A DNA stretch of 64,000 nt from Sulfuriferula thiophila (GTDB lineage Bacteria > Pseudomonadota > Gammaproteobacteria > Burkholderiales > Sulfuriferulaceae). The position numbers and the translations under genes are program-made. Where the stretch lies: positions 1-64,000 of the forward strand of contig NZ_BHGL01000006.1 of assembly GCF_003864975.1 (NCBI RefSeq), in the 5' to 3' direction. Shown here one piece after another: positions 23,276 through 36,450 of this stretch. Positions within the stretch are counted from its first letter, which is position 1. Each line of letters opens with the position of its first letter. The notes below the pieces were generated by a model. The model did no database searches. It had not been told where the DNA came from and saw nothing but the letters and a program-made list of their open reading frames with translations.

Positions 23276-24291
23276 CCCGGCTACGCTGGGTGCTGTTGCT
23301 GGTTGTGCTGTTGCTTGCGGGTTGTGGCAAGCCGGCGCTGTACAGTCAGGAAAGTTATGTGTTTGGTACCCGGGTCGAAGTCAGCATCTACGGCGAACCC
23401 GAAGACAAGGCGCGGCGCGTGACGGCGCAGGTGTTGCGTGATTTCGACCAGATGCACCATAGCTTGCATGCCTGGGAGCCGGGCACGCTGGCACGGATGA
23501 ACCAGATATTCAGCCTCAGCCCTGCGCAGGCCGCTATTGCGCCGGGCATGATCCCGGTCATTCGTGATGCCACGCAGTATTCGATACAGTCGGGCGGGTT
23601 GTTCAATCCGGCCATCGGCAATCTGATCCATCTGTGGGGATTCCAGTCCGATCATTTCGAAGCGAAATTGCCTGACCCGGCGGCCATACAGGCACTGGTA
23701 AAAGCCAATCCGCAAATGCAGGACATCGTGGTCAACGGCATCATGTTCCATAGCAACAATCCGGCAGTACGGCTGGATCTGGGGGGCTACGCCAAAGGCT
23801 ATGCGCTGGATCTGGCTGCAGCCTACTTACGCTCGCAAGGTGTGCACAATGCGCTCATCAATATCGGCGGCAATATCATGGCGCTGGGCAAACATGGCGA
23901 TCGAGCCTGGCGCGTCGGCATCCAGCATCCGCGCAAACCCGGCCCGATTGCAACGCTGGATCTGCGCGATGGTGAGGCGATAGGTACTTCAGGAGATTAT
24001 CAGCGCTTCTTTGAGCTGGACGGCAAACGCTATTGCCATATCATCGATCCGCGTACCGGCTGGCCGGCTCAGGGTGTGCAGGCGGTGACGGTACTGCTTG
24101 CACCCGGCCCCCATGCAGGTACACTATCGGATGTGGCAAGCAAGCCAATTTTTATAGCAGGCGTAAGCGGCTGGCAGCAGGCCGCACAACAAATGGGGAT
24201 TACTCAGGCGATGCTGATTGATGCAGCTGGCAAGGTTCATCTGACGCCTGCGATGCAGAAACGTTTGAGTTTTGAAGCAAATAAGGAATAG
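23266..24291 (+). CDS. apbE: FAD:protein FMN transferase (ApbE lipoprotein)
   Basis: Predicted 341-residue periplasmic lipoprotein that attaches FMN to Thr of flavoproteins such as RnfG/NqrC. LLLVVLLLAGC gives a lipobox with Cys20. FNPAIGNLIHLWGF, LDLGGYAKGYALD, NIGGNIMALG and HIIDPRTGWP are family blocks. ATG at 23266 was chosen since it begins the signal peptide. No Rnf or Nqr genes lie in the window. Confidence 0.92.
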   Translation: MPLTRLRWVLLLVVLLLAGCGKPALYSQESYVFGTRVEVSIYGEPEDKARRVTAQVLRDFDQMHHSLHAWEPGTLARMNQIFSLSPAQAAIAPGMIPVIRDATQYSIQSGGLFNPAIGNLIHLWGFQSDHFEAKLPDPAAIQALVKANPQMQDIVVNGIMFHSNNPAVRLDLGGYAKGYALDLAAAYLRSQGVHNALINIGGNIMALGKHGDRAWRVGIQHPRKPGPIATLDLRDGEAIGTSGDYQRFFELDGKRYCHIIDPRTGWPAQGVQAVTVLLAPGPHAGTLSDVASKPIFIAGVSGWQQAAQQMGITQAMLIDAAGKVHLTPAMQKRLSFEANKE

Positions 24292-24294
24292 CTG

Positions 24295-24705
24295 ATGATA
24301 GGTATACTCGTCGTCGCGCACGGTACGTTGGGTGAAAGCCTGATTCAATGTGCGACGCATGTATTAGGTAGTCGCCCGCCATTAGTGGCGGCACTGGATG
24401 TGTCTGCACAGACGCAGCTTTGCATGCTCGGTGAGGCAGAGCAATTGCTGGTGGAGCTGGATCAGGGGGATGGTGTGTTGCTGTTGTCCGATGTCTATGG
24501 GGCAACACCGTGCAATACCATGTGCCGTTTGCTGGTCCCGGGCAAGGTGGAAGGTATTGCCGGAGTCAATCTCCCAATGTTGATGCGTGCCATTACTTAT
24601 CGTCAGGAACCCCTCGAGTCATTGGTGAAAAAAGCCGTGACCGGCGGGCAGGAAGGCATTTTATATATCTCACCGGAGTTTTGTGATGCTGCAACAGGAC
24701 GTTGA
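24295..24705 (+). CDS. PTS EIIA component, mannose family
   Basis: Predicted 136-residue single-domain EIIA of the Man family. The phosphorylated residue is His9 in IGILVVAHGTLGE; LLLSDVYGATPCN and GVNLPMLMRAI are also family motifs. It overlaps the HPr gene and no EIIB/EIIC genes are present, so the set is a signalling relay rather than a sugar transporter. Confidence 0.9.
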   Translation: MIGILVVAHGTLGESLIQCATHVLGSRPPLVAALDVSAQTQLCMLGEAEQLLVELDQGDGVLLLSDVYGATPCNTMCRLLVPGKVEGIAGVNLPMLMRAITYRQEPLESLVKKAVTGGQEGILYISPEFCDAATGR

Positions 24706-24955
24706 AATTTGTAACAAATTGGGATTGCACGCGCGTGCGTCCGCCAAGCTGACACAAACTGCAGGGCAGTTTCAAAGTGAAATCTGGATCACACGCAATC
24801 AGCGTCGGGTGAATGCCAAAAGCATCATGGGGGTCATGATGCTGGCTGCAGCCAAAGGCACGGTGGTGCAACTGGAAACCAATGGTCTCGACGAGCAGCC
24901 GGCGATGACTGCGCTGCTGGCATTGATTAACGACAAGTTTGGGGAAGGCGAGTGA
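24686..24955 (+). CDS. ptsH: Phosphocarrier protein HPr
   Basis: Predicted 89-residue phosphocarrier. His15 in LGLHARASAKL takes the phosphate from EI, and Ser46 in NAKSIMGVMML is the position targeted by HPr kinase in organisms that have it. ATG at 24686 follows CCGGAG; GTG at 24683 is an alternative. It lies between EIIA and EI, overlapping both. Confidence 0.95.
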   Translation: MLQQDVEICNKLGLHARASAKLTQTAGQFQSEIWITRNQRRVNAKSIMGVMMLAAAKGTVVQLETNGLDEQPAMTALLALINDKFGEGE

Positions 24956-26676
24956 GTTTTACTCTGCATGGTATTGGTGTATCTGCCGGTATCGCCATTG
25001 GCGTAGCCCGGCTGGCTTCGCACAGCCGTATCGAAGTCGCGCATTATGTCCTGTCCCAGCAATATCTGGATAAGGAAATAGCGCGCTTTGAGGATGCAGT
25101 CACCACCGTGCGTCAGGAAATGGAAGTGCTGCGTACGCAGATTCCGGCAAATGCGCCTGCTGAACTGCCGGCTTTCCTCGACATGCATCTGATGATCCTG
25201 AATGATTCCATGCTGTCGGAAGTGCCGAAACAACTGATCCGTAGCCAGCAATGCAATGCTGAGTGGGCGTTGACCCAGCAGATGGAACAGCTGGTTGACC
25301 AGTTTGAAGCGATCGAAGATCCGTATCTGCGTGAACGCAAAACCGACGTAGTGCAAGTGGTCGAACGGGTGCTCAAGGTGTTATTAGGGCAGCCGGATAA
25401 TTTGCCATCGGTAGAGAGTACGCTGGCCGACAGTATCCTGGTGGCACATGATCTGTCACCTGCCGACATGATCGGTTTCAAGCGCTCGCAGTTTGCGGCG
25501 TTTATTACCGATGCCGGTGGTGCGACGTCGCACTCTGCGATTCTGGCACGCAGCCTGAATATTTCTTCGGTAATGGCGCTGCATAACGCGCTTAACCTGA
25601 TTCGTGATAATGAAATCATTATTGTCGATGGCGATCAGGGTGTGGTTATCGTCGATCCTGACGATGCCGAGCTGGAAGAGTATCAGCTGCGTAAAGAGCA
25701 GTGGGAAATCGAACATCAGAAACTCAAGCGCATTACCACCAGCCGTGCCGCCACACTGGATGGCGTGGATATCGAATTGCATGGCAACATCGAATTGCCG
25801 CAGGATATCGCCGCCGTAAAAGAATCCGGGGCGACCGGCATAGGCTTGTTCCGCAGTGAATTCCTGTTCATGAACCGTGTTGATCTGCCCACTGAAGATG
25901 AGCAGTTTGCAGCCTATCGTGAAGTGGCCGCCGCGATGAATGGCATGCCGGTCACCATCCGTACCCTGGACGTCGGTGCCGACAAGCCTTTAGGTGAGTT
26001 GACCGAACATACGCTCAATCCTGCCTTGGGCCGGCGCGCGATACGCCTGTGTTTGTCTGAGTTGCCGCTGTTCCATACCCAGCTCAGAGCCATCTTGCGC
26101 GCCTCGCATTATGGCAAAGTAAAAATTCTGATCCCGATGCTGTGCAATCTGGTCGAGTTGCGCCTGACGTATGCTGCGCTAGATCGTGCCAAGGCCAGTT
26201 TGACAGCTGAAAATATCCCGTTTGATACAGCGGTAGAAGTGGGCGGCATGATAGAGATTCCGGCTGCGGCGTTAATGGCGCAGGCTTTTGCCGAGCGTAT
26301 GGATTTTCTCTCCATCGGCACCAACGATCTGATTCAGTACACGCTGGCCATCGACCGTGCCGATGACAGTGTTTCCTATTTGTATGATCCGATGCACCCC
26401 GCGGTGCTGCAATTGATCGCCATGACGCTGCGGGCCGGAGAAAAAGCCGGCAAGCCGGTGTCGGTGTGCGGTGAAATGGCCGGCGACCCCAAGCTGACAC
26501 GTTTGCTGATCGGGCTGGGCTTGCGTCGCTTCTCCATGCAGCCAGCCAGCGTGCTCAGCGTAAAACAGCAGATATTAAAAACCCACAGTAGCGAAACCAC
26601 GATACTGGTGCAAAAAATCCTCAAGGCCACGGATACCGACAAGCTGGAAAATCTGCTGGCACGGCTGAATCAGTAA
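24952..26676 (+). CDS. ptsI: PEP-protein phosphotransferase (PTS enzyme I)
   Basis: Predicted 574-residue enzyme I, starting at GTG. The phospho-His domain has GGATSHSAILAR with His194, and the C-terminal PEP-binding barrel has IGLFRSEFLFM, GADKPLGELTEH and SIGTNDLIQYTLAIDR. Together with EIIA and HPr it forms a complete three-protein relay from PEP. Convergent with merR, 4 bp apart. Confidence 0.97.
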   Translation: MSFTLHGIGVSAGIAIGVARLASHSRIEVAHYVLSQQYLDKEIARFEDAVTTVRQEMEVLRTQIPANAPAELPAFLDMHLMILNDSMLSEVPKQLIRSQQCNAEWALTQQMEQLVDQFEAIEDPYLRERKTDVVQVVERVLKVLLGQPDNLPSVESTLADSILVAHDLSPADMIGFKRSQFAAFITDAGGATSHSAILARSLNISSVMALHNALNLIRDNEIIIVDGDQGVVIVDPDDAELEEYQLRKEQWEIEHQKLKRITTSRAATLDGVDIELHGNIELPQDIAAVKESGATGIGLFRSEFLFMNRVDLPTEDEQFAAYREVAAAMNGMPVTIRTLDVGADKPLGELTEHTLNPALGRRAIRLCLSELPLFHTQLRAILRASHYGKVKILIPMLCNLVELRLTYAALDRAKASLTAENIPFDTAVEVGGMIEIPAAALMAQAFAERMDFLSIGTNDLIQYTLAIDRADDSVSYLYDPMHPAVLQLIAMTLRAGEKAGKPVSVCGEMAGDPKLTRLLIGLGLRRFSMQPASVLSVKQQILKTHSSETTILVQKILKATDTDKLENLLARLNQ

Positions 26677-26680
26677 CGCA

Positions 26681-27091
26681 TTACGGCTGCTCGTCTTCAC
26701 CCAGACTATCAATAATCGGGCAGCCGCGTCCTCCGGTCGTTTGCGCACATGACGCAACCAGCTTCTGCAGCGTCTGCTGTATCGCTGCCAGATCAGCCAT
26801 TTTATCAGCAACGATGGCAAGTTTTTTCTCGGCTAATTCTCTGGTTTCAGTGCAATGTTTGTCATCCGCCAGTCCGAGCAGTAACCTGATTTCGTCCAGC
26901 GAGAATCCCAGACGCTGGGCGCGCTTGATGAAGCGCACCCGTTTCAGACTGTCACCGGTATAGCGGCGGATAGTGCCGTAACTGCGTTCCGGAACCGGCA
27001 GCAGGCCGATGCGCTGATAGTAACGGATGGTTTCGACATTGACATTGCCGGCCTTCGCCAGCGCGCCGATCGTTAATTCATCTTTCATCAT
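26681..27091 (-). CDS. merR: Mercuric resistance regulator MerR
   Basis: Predicted 136-residue (or 135 from the second ATG) MerR regulator. The winged helix ELTIGALAKAGNVNVETIRY is followed by a dimer coiled coil and the Hg(II) ligands Cys80, Cys115 and Cys124, spaced 35 and 9 apart as in Tn501 MerR (82, 117, 126). It is divergent from merTPA, with the shared operator-promoter between. Ribosome site weak. Confidence 0.93.
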   Translation of the reverse strand: MMKDELTIGALAKAGNVNVETIRYYQRIGLLPVPERSYGTIRRYTGDSLKRVRFIKRAQRLGFSLDEIRLLLGLADDKHCTETRELAEKKLAIVADKMADLAAIQQTLQKLVASCAQTTGGRGCPIIDSLGEDEQP

Positions 27092-27100
27092 AAAATTCGC

Positions 27101-27131
27101 TTGTCTCCGTACCTGACTCCGTACTTAAGAT
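27101..27131 (+). promoter_or_regulatory. mer operator-promoter
   Basis: TTGTCT (27101-27106) and TAAGAT (27126-27131) are separated by 19 bp, the abnormal spacing that MerR-family activators require. The spacer holds CCGTAC twice (27107-27112 and 27118-27123 region) rather than the uninterrupted dyad of Tn501. The site is otherwise in the correct place between merR and merT. Confidence 0.8.
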
Positions 27132-27166
27132 TAGCATATCTTATCTTCATGGAGACCGTCGTGGGA

Positions 27167-27517
27167 ATGAATTCAACGAAATCAGGGGCGTATTCACTGA
27201 TTGCCGGTGGTATAGCGGCAATCCTGGCTTCAGCCTGCTGTCTGGGACCTCTGGTGCTAGTGCTGCTTGGATTTGGTGGTGCGTGGATGTCGAATCTGCA
27301 AGTGCTGGAACCCTTCCGCCCATTCACGTTAGGTATTGCCATTGTGTTTCTGGTATTGGCCTACCGCAAGCTATGGCAACCGGCAGCGACCTGTGAGACC
27401 GGCACGCTATGTGCCGTGCCGCGTACCCAGCGCATGTACAAAATCCTGTTCTGGCTGGTCGCAGCGCTCATCGTCATTTCCATCAGTTCCCCTTACCTTG
27501 CACCCCTTTTCTACTAG
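27167..27517 (+). CDS. merT: Mercuric transport protein MerT
   Basis: Predicted 116-residue inner-membrane Hg(II) importer with three membrane helices. The first carries the Cys pair in ILASACCLGPLVLVLLG, and the loop has ATCETGTLC with the second Cys pair. ATG at 27167 gives the family length of about 116; in-frame starts at 27149 or the GTG between are possible. Followed after 8 bp by merP. Confidence 0.92.
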   Translation: MNSTKSGAYSLIAGGIAAILASACCLGPLVLVLLGFGGAWMSNLQVLEPFRPFTLGIAIVFLVLAYRKLWQPAATCETGTLCAVPRTQRMYKILFWLVAALIVISISSPYLAPLFY

Positions 27518-27525
27518 GAGCTATC

Positions 27526-30524
<2,999 letters not shown>

Positions 30525-30525
<1 letters not shown>

Positions 30526-32888
30526 TAATAGCGCCAGGTCCAGTCGCGGATTTCCGGCATATCCTCGCCATGACGTTCGATATAGTGTTTGTGCTCGATG
30601 ATGCGATCACGCATGGCCTGCTTGATATGCGCAGCGCGGTGCTGCATTTTTGGCACGCGATCGACGACATCGATGACCAGATGGAAACGGTCAAGATCGT
30701 TCAGCACCACCATGTCGAATGGTGTGGTGGTGGTGCCTTCTTCCTTATAGCCACGCACATGCAGATTATCGTGATTGGTGCGGCGATAGGTGAGGCGATG
30801 AATCAGCCACGGGTAGCCGTGATAGGCGAAGATGATAGGCCTGTCGGTGGTGAACAGTGCATCGAAATCCATGTCCTTCAAACCGTGCGGGTGTTCTTCG
30901 CAAGGTTGCAGCGTCATCAGATCGACTACGTTAACGAAGCGTATCTTGAGTTCGGGTGCCAGCTGGCGCAGCAAATCGACTGCCGCCAATGCTTCCAGTG
31001 TCGGCACATCGCCGCAGCAGCCCATTACCACATCCGGCGTGTCATCCTGATCGTTGCTGGCCCATTCCCAGATGCCGATACCCGCGGTGCAATGCTTGAT
31101 TGCCGCATCCATCGACAGCCATTGCGGCGCCGGCTGTTTGCCGGCAACGATGACGTTGACGTAGTTGCGGCTCTTCAGGCAGTGATCGGCTACGGAGAGC
31201 AGGGTGTTGGCGTCAGGCGGCAGATAGACGCGGATAATTTCGGCTTTCTTGTTGACTACATGGTCGATAAAGCCAGGGTCCTGATGTGAAAAGCCGTTAT
31301 GGTCCTGCCGCCACACATGCGAGGTGAGCAGGTAATTGAGCGAGGCAATCGGTCGCCGCCAGGGGATTTCCTGGCTAGTTACCTTGAGCCATTTGGCATG
31401 CTGGTTGAACATCGAATCGATCAGGTGAATGAACGCTTCGTAGCACGAGAACCAGCCGTGGCGGCCGGTAAGCAGGTAGCCTTCCAGCCAGCCCTGACAG
31501 GTGTGCTCGGAGAGGATTTCCATGACCCGGCCATCCGGGGCGAGGTGGTCGTCAGTTGGCAGCAGCTCGGCTTCCCAGGTGCGCTGGGTGACTTCAAACA
31601 ATGCGCCGAGACGGTTGGAAGCGGTTTCATCCGGGCCAACGACGCGAAAATTATGCATGTTGTTGCGCATCACGTCGCGCAGAAAATTGCCCAGCACGCG
31701 GGTGGCTTCAGCTTCGCTACGGCCGGGCTGGGTCACTGCCACGGCATAGTCACGGAAATCAGGCAGGCGCAACTCGTGTAGCAGGATGCCGCCATTGGCA
31801 TGCGGGTTAGCACCCATGCGCCGCGTACCTGCGGGTGCCAGCGCAGCGAGTTCCGGCAGCAGCGTGCCGTGGCTGTCGAACAGCTCCTCGGGCACATAGG
31901 ACTTCATCCAGGTTTCCAGTAGCTGCACATGCGCAGGCTTGCTCGCCATCTCTGATAGCGGCACTTGATGTGAGCGCCATGAGCCTTCGGTCTTGAGGCC
32001 GTCGACTGTCTTGGGGCCGGTCCAGCCCTTGGGTGAGCGCAGTATGATCATCGGCCAGATCGGGCGGGTGGTATTGCCGTCCTCGCGTGCCTGACGCTGT
32101 ATTTCCCGAATTTCGGCGATCACCGTATCCACCGTCGCTGCCATAAGCTGGTGCATCAGAGCCGGGTCGTCGCCTTCGACAAAATACGGTTTGTAGCCGT
32201 AACCGACGAACAGCTGACTGAGTTCGTCATGGCTGATGCGCGCCAGTATCGTGGGATTGGCGATCTTGTAGCCGTTCAGATGCAGGATAGGCAACACCGC
32301 GCCATCGGTAACCGGGTTGAGAAATTTGTTGGAATGCCATGCTGTCGCCAGCGGGCCGGTTTCTGCCTCGCCATCACCCACCACGCAGCAAGTGATCAGG
32401 TCGGGATTATCGAATACCGCACCATAGGCATGCGACACCGCATAACCCAACTCACCACCTTCGTGTATCGAGCCGGGCGTTTCCGGTGCAGCGTGGCTGG
32501 GAATGCCACCGGGGAAAGAGAACTGGCGGAACAGGTGCTTCATCCCCAGTTCATCTTGCGAAATGTTGGGGTAAAACTCGCTGTAACTGCCTTCGAGATA
32601 GGTGTTGGCAACCACCGCCGGGCCGCCATGACCGGGGCCGGCAATGAACACCATATTCAGGTCGTCGCGGCGGATCACGCGGTTCATGTGCGCATAAATG
32701 AAATTCAGCCCCGGCGTGGTGCCCCAGTGCCCGAGCAGGCGCGGCTTGATGTGTTCGATGCTGAGAGGCTCTTTTAATAGCGGATTATCCAGCAGGTAAA
32801 TCTGCCCGACCGAGAGATAGTTGGCAGCGCGCCAGTAGCGGTGGATGAGGTCCAGTTCGGAAGCGGAAAGCGGTTGCGACTGCATCAT
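30525..32888 (-). CDS. xpk: Xylulose-5-phosphate/fructose-6-phosphate phosphoketolase
   Basis: Predicted 787-residue thiamine-diphosphate enzyme cleaving ketose phosphates to acetyl phosphate. [50 protein letters not shown] and [20 protein letters not shown] are family signatures. ATG at 32886-32888 (MMQSQPL) follows GGAGATAGGC; a start further upstream has no ribosome site. Lies in front of ackA. Confidence 0.95.
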
Positions 32889-32994
32889 GCCTATCTCCAG
32901 ATGGTTTTGTCGTTTTAGTATAAACCGATGCTGTGACATTGCGGTGACCATATGCAGGTAAATGCCAAAATGTCCGTGGCTTATTACCCGCTCA

Positions 32995-34035
32995 TTATCG
33001 ATATTGCCGAGTGGCAAGTTGCCTAATGAAAAAGGCGGTGATCTTCTGATTAACTTCCGGAACTTCATTGACGCGATCAAAGCCTTGCGGGTCGGCAATG
33101 AGTTTCGCTACCAGTCCGCTGCGATCAGGTGGAAGGGGTGATAACAATGCGCCATGTCCACCGTTTTTGAAATCGGCTACCCGTTCGCATGTCGTACATA
33201 CCTTTAAAATTGCGTCACTATGATATTTTGGTACCAGCCACTTATCCTGACGTGCAGTAATTATCCCCAGATGTACCTTGGGTGTTGCCAGTGATGCGGT
33301 ATCAAAATCGGCTGCAAAAGGGACCCCGGCAACAATCGCTGTGATTCGGGAATCGGTGTGCTGATACCATGTGTTATCCGTCAATTTATAATCAATCACC
33401 CAACGTGCGACAGCCGTCTTGATACCGTCAAAAATGCCGCCGGTAAGTTGTGTCGTCAGACCTGCGCATGCCTGAAAATCATCGGTAATATGGGCCTCGC
33501 AATGCCGCTGCAGTTGTGCAGGCGACCAACGCCCACCGGCAAGGGTGAGCGCAGTGTGGCCGCCTGCGGACATGCCATACATACCCACTTTGTCCAGAGC
33601 CAGCAGCGGTCGAAATCGCGCGTCATCGGCCATTATGTCGATGGCTCGGGATACCTCAAGTGGTCGTCGTTTCCAGCTCGGTGGCCCGGGTTCGCTGTCG
33701 TCTTTGTAGTTGTCGGCGTAGTGCTCCGGTAGTGCTACGATGAAACCCGCATCCACCAACGTGTGTGACAGGTCAAAATATACCCACGGGGATGCTGGTG
33801 ATCCGTGTGAGATGACGATCAACCGGCCATTACCCCGTATGGGCACGCCATCCAGCGCAACGTCAAACATAAAAGGCCCGCGTTGGACTGGCGAGCTCGG
33901 ACTGTCGGAAGGATAGAAGACGGTGACAGGCCCGCCGTTGGTAGTATGGATTTCAGTCAGACCTGTCGCAGCATTTGCAGCGAATGTCAGCACCATCAAG
34001 GCAATGGAGGCGATGAGTCGAACAAGCGCGAGCAT
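32995..34035 (-). CDS. Exported alpha/beta hydrolase (PAF-acetylhydrolase-like)
   Basis: Predicted 346-residue secreted hydrolase. The first 22 residues form a signal peptide ending in [24 protein letters not shown] holds the oxyanion region, [15 protein letters not shown] the nucleophile Ser elbow, and GGHGALLSP the probable catalytic His. The pattern is like dienelactone hydrolase or platelet-activating-factor acetylhydrolase relatives. Ends 5 bp before the CMD-family gene start on the same strand. Substrate unknown. Confidence 0.8.
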   Translation of the reverse strand: MLALVRLIASIALMVLTFAANAATGLTEIHTTNGGPVTVFYPSDSPSSPVQRGPFMFDVALDGVPIRGNGRLIVISHGSPASPWVYFDLSHTLVDAGFIVALPEHYADNYKDDSEPGPPSWKRRPLEVSRAIDIMADDARFRPLLALDKVGMYGMSAGGHTALTLAGGRWSPAQLQRHCEAHITDDFQACAGLTTQLTGGIFDGIKTAVARWVIDYKLTDNTWYQHTDSRITAIVAGVPFAADFDTASLATPKVHLGIITARQDKWLVPKYHSDAILKVCTTCERVADFKNGGHGALLSPLPPDRSGLVAKLIADPQGFDRVNEVPEVNQKITAFFIRQLATRQYR

Positions 34036-34040
34036 GGTTG

Positions 34041-34433
34041 TTAATCTTTTTGACCAGCAGCATCACGCTCTGCAAAGACTTCCTTCGCTGCGAAGGTGCC
34101 GTTGAGCGCGGCAGGAAAGCCGGCATAGACAGCCATTTGGATCATGATCTCAACGATCTCCTGTCTGGTGCATCCGACATTGAGCGCGCCATGAATATGA
34201 ACTTTGAGTTGCGGCAGCGCATTGCCAAGAGCAGCTAAGGCAGCGACGGTTGCGATCTCTCGTTCTTTAAGAGAAAGTACACCACGGGAATAAACATCGC
34301 CGAAAGGGAATTCGATGGTGTAACGAGCGAGATCGGGTGCTATGTCTTTCAGAGCTTCAATTACTCGTTCACCTGCATGACCATCAATTTCCTTGAGTTT
34401 TTCCAAACCACGTTTGTAGCGATCAGAGTCCAT
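34041..34433 (-). CDS. Carboxymuconolactone decarboxylase family protein
   Basis: Predicted 130-residue protein. [38 protein letters not shown] and [20 protein letters not shown] are the CMD domain. The CxxC of the peroxidase-type members is absent, unlike the paralogue at 17328-17861. ATG at 34431-34433 fits the family start. Located just upstream of the exported hydrolase on the same strand. Confidence 0.85.
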   Translation of the reverse strand: MDSDRYKRGLEKLKEIDGHAGERVIEALKDIAPDLARYTIEFPFGDVYSRGVLSLKEREIATVAALAALGNALPQLKVHIHGALNVGCTRQEIVEIMIQMAVYAGFPAALNGTFAAKEVFAERDAAGQKD

Positions 34434-34556
34434 AATTATCACGCCAAAATTTGAAGTTAAGATGCGAAGAGTACCGTTAAAGTACCAACAATAAAACAGG
34501 TAGAACCAGGCTGCATAACTCTTGAAAGTGCTATGCATTTCCTGCTGTCTGCGTAT

Positions 34557-34856
34557 TCAGTCGAGTATGTGGCTGTTACGTGCCAGCAGGATGATGGTCG
34601 TGGCTAAGATCAGTACTGCAGTTGCACCCCCAATTTGCCAGCGTTGGCGAGTTGGGGATGTCAGCGCCAGCACCAGCAGCCCCAGGCTGATAAGCGCGAC
34701 CGGGTAAGCGCCAACCACCATGAATTGCACCGGTGCGCTAGCGTTACTCTCTGGCCCCAGCGAATACAGTCCGAAGCAGCCAAAGCTGGGCACCGCGACG
34801 ACGAGGATAATGGCAAACAGACGGCGTATCAGTGGATTAGTGTTTATTTTATTCAT
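34557..34856 (-). CDS. Hypothetical small membrane protein
   Basis: Predicted 99-residue protein with three hydrophobic segments (about 12-32, 43-63 and 74-94) and a polar C-terminus. No family recognised. A ribosome site GAGAAG precedes the ATG. It is the upstream neighbour of the CMD gene but 120 bp away. Confidence 0.65.
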   Translation of the reverse strand: MNKINTNPLIRRLFAIILVVAVPSFGCFGLYSLGPESNASAPVQFMVVGAYPVALISLGLLVLALTSPTRQRWQIGGATAVLILATTIILLARNSHILD

Positions 34857-34950
34857 CTTCTCAAATTCTGGTAACGTTATCTGAGATAAGTGTTAAGTGT
34901 ATTTCGAGGCTGGTCTGGTAACCCCATGTGGCCACTCCCGGCGATACTGG

Positions 34951-35805
34951 TTAGTTAAGTTTAGTGGTCACTGCAGCAGTTCCGTGAGCAGGTTCGGCGA
35001 GGTAGCTGCTGGACAGAAAACGTAACCATAAGGAAGCCAGGTTTTCATGATATGACAAATTGATAGCTTCGGAGAATGTGATTTTCGCTGCAATGGCGTG
35101 GAGCAGCCTCTGAAATGCCTTGGGGTCGCTGTCATGCAGGAAGCCGACAAACAAGGCTGCCTGCCTGTAATACATGTGCGGAGTCAGGCCGTAAGAAGAT
35201 GCGCTTTTTGGGAATGCAGCCCATTGCGATTCATCGGGGTTGAATCGTTTTCCCTGCAATAATGCGACAGTGGCATCTTGCACGGATATGGTTTCCGCGC
35301 CGCCTCCATTTGACACAAAAGTAGCAAGGCCCTCGTGAAACCAGCTCGGTACACGCGCCCACGCCAGCGATCCCATCTGTAATTGCAGGTTGAGATGCGA
35401 CAACTCGTGTATCAGTATGCCTTTGGTCCGGTCGGGGGTAGCTAATAGTTTTGGCGAAAGATTCAGACGCCCCAGTGACACAGCGCCTGCTGCATATATT
35501 ACTGCACCGCTGTGTGCGGAAAAGCTTTCGGCAGAATTGTATGTATAGATTACGACGGGAGAAGTGAAACTGGAAAATTGCGCCCGCTCGACAATGGCTA
35601 TTGCATCTGACAGGAGCGGGGCGATGCGATTCGCCAGCTCTCCAGACCCCGGTTCGCACCATATTCTTGGATCAGGCGTGCATTGAGTAAATGAGATTTT
35701 GGGTTGTATCCATGCATTCGCAACCCGAACCAGAGTGCACCCGTTCAAGCTCAGAGCGCTGGCGGCAAGTAAAATCACATATACCGGGTGTCGTGACAGA
35801 AACAT
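34951..35805 (-). CDS. Lipoprotein with zincin-like HExxH motif
   Basis: Predicted 284-residue lipoprotein. The signal ends in the lipobox SLNGC with Cys23. The zincin motif IHELSHLNLQ and, after about 25 residues, SWFHEGLATFV supply His, His and Glu ligands of a gluzincin-like site. The layout and spacing match the integron cassette protein at 1864-2586, so the two are probably paralogous. Function unknown; the active-site set is complete. Confidence 0.75.
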   Translation of the reverse strand: MFLSRHPVYVILLAASALSLNGCTLVRVANAWIQPKISFTQCTPDPRIWCEPGSGELANRIAPLLSDAIAIVERAQFSSFTSPVVIYTYNSAESFSAHSGAVIYAAGAVSLGRLNLSPKLLATPDRTKGILIHELSHLNLQLQMGSLAWARVPSWFHEGLATFVSNGGGAETISVQDATVALLQGKRFNPDESQWAAFPKSASSYGLTPHMYYRQAALFVGFLHDSDPKAFQRLLHAIAAKITFSEAINLSYHENLASLWLRFLSSSYLAEPAHGTAAVTTKLN

Positions 35806-35844
35806 AAAGTTTAGTGTGAGTCTGTTGCGATGACGCCGTGTAAT

Positions 35845-36291
35845 TCAAGCTGGCGTAACAGGGTTTGATCGCGGTGAATCCGCATAGTCCACTGCCGGTG
35901 TAAGTTCACTGCCAGAAATGCGCCCAATGCGGCCAAGATGTGTAAAGCTAAAGCCCTCTGAAGATTTGAGTCCGTAACCGAGCGCTCTGTCGAAACCGAT
36001 GTGAGCACACCAGATCATGCCGGCATAAAGCAATACCGGGGCTGGAAGTACGAGGCCCGCCACAACGCAAGCAACCGCACCTATATAGGAGTGCGCCGCA
36101 TTGTAACTAATGGCACCAGACTTCGGGCCGGCAAGATAGCCGAGGAATGAAATGTCGGGTGCAAGGAAGAAAAGTGCAAACGTACTCCAGCCAGCGCCGA
36201 ATTTCGAGTATGCCACTACAGCCGCAATGAGCACACACAAGCCTTCGAGCCGCAGTACGAGACGCACACCACCATTTATTGAACCTGACAT
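35845..36291 (-). CDS. DUF4260 family membrane protein
   Basis: Predicted 148-residue membrane protein. LRLEGLCVLIAAVVAY, FFLAPDISFLGYLAGPK, YNAAHSYIGAVAC and HIGFDRALGYGLKS with FTHLGRIG form the family pattern. Four hydrophobic segments. Function unknown; such proteins occur singly in many bacteria. Gene separated from the lipoprotein gene by 39 bp. Confidence 0.85.
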   Translation of the reverse strand: MSGSINGGVRLVLRLEGLCVLIAAVVAYSKFGAGWSTFALFFLAPDISFLGYLAGPKSGAISYNAAHSYIGAVACVVAGLVLPAPVLLYAGMIWCAHIGFDRALGYGLKSSEGFSFTHLGRIGRISGSELTPAVDYADSPRSNPVTPA

Positions 36292-36450
36292 GAGATGTCC
36301 TTTAAAGTTGGTTGTAAAAATCAGTAAATCCGTAAGGGAGACTAATTAATCCATCCGTTCAGAGTGTATCATGTATCTCGATTGCCTCAGGATCCAAAAA
36401 TGAGCCCTGCTGGAACTGAATCGGGAAAGTCCGAAAATACAGGAATAATA
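36292..36450. other. Intergenic spacer without clear features
   Basis: About 160 bp between the cbpM stop and the DUF4260 start. I see no gene, RNA or convincing promoter here. Confidence 0.5.

Noticed and set aside
24295-26676. PTS genes as a sugar transport system
   Set aside because: No EIIB or EIIC component lies near; the set fits a regulatory relay.
32889-32994. FNR/ANR box upstream of xpk
   Set aside because: No TTGAT-N4-ATCAA-like site in this interval.
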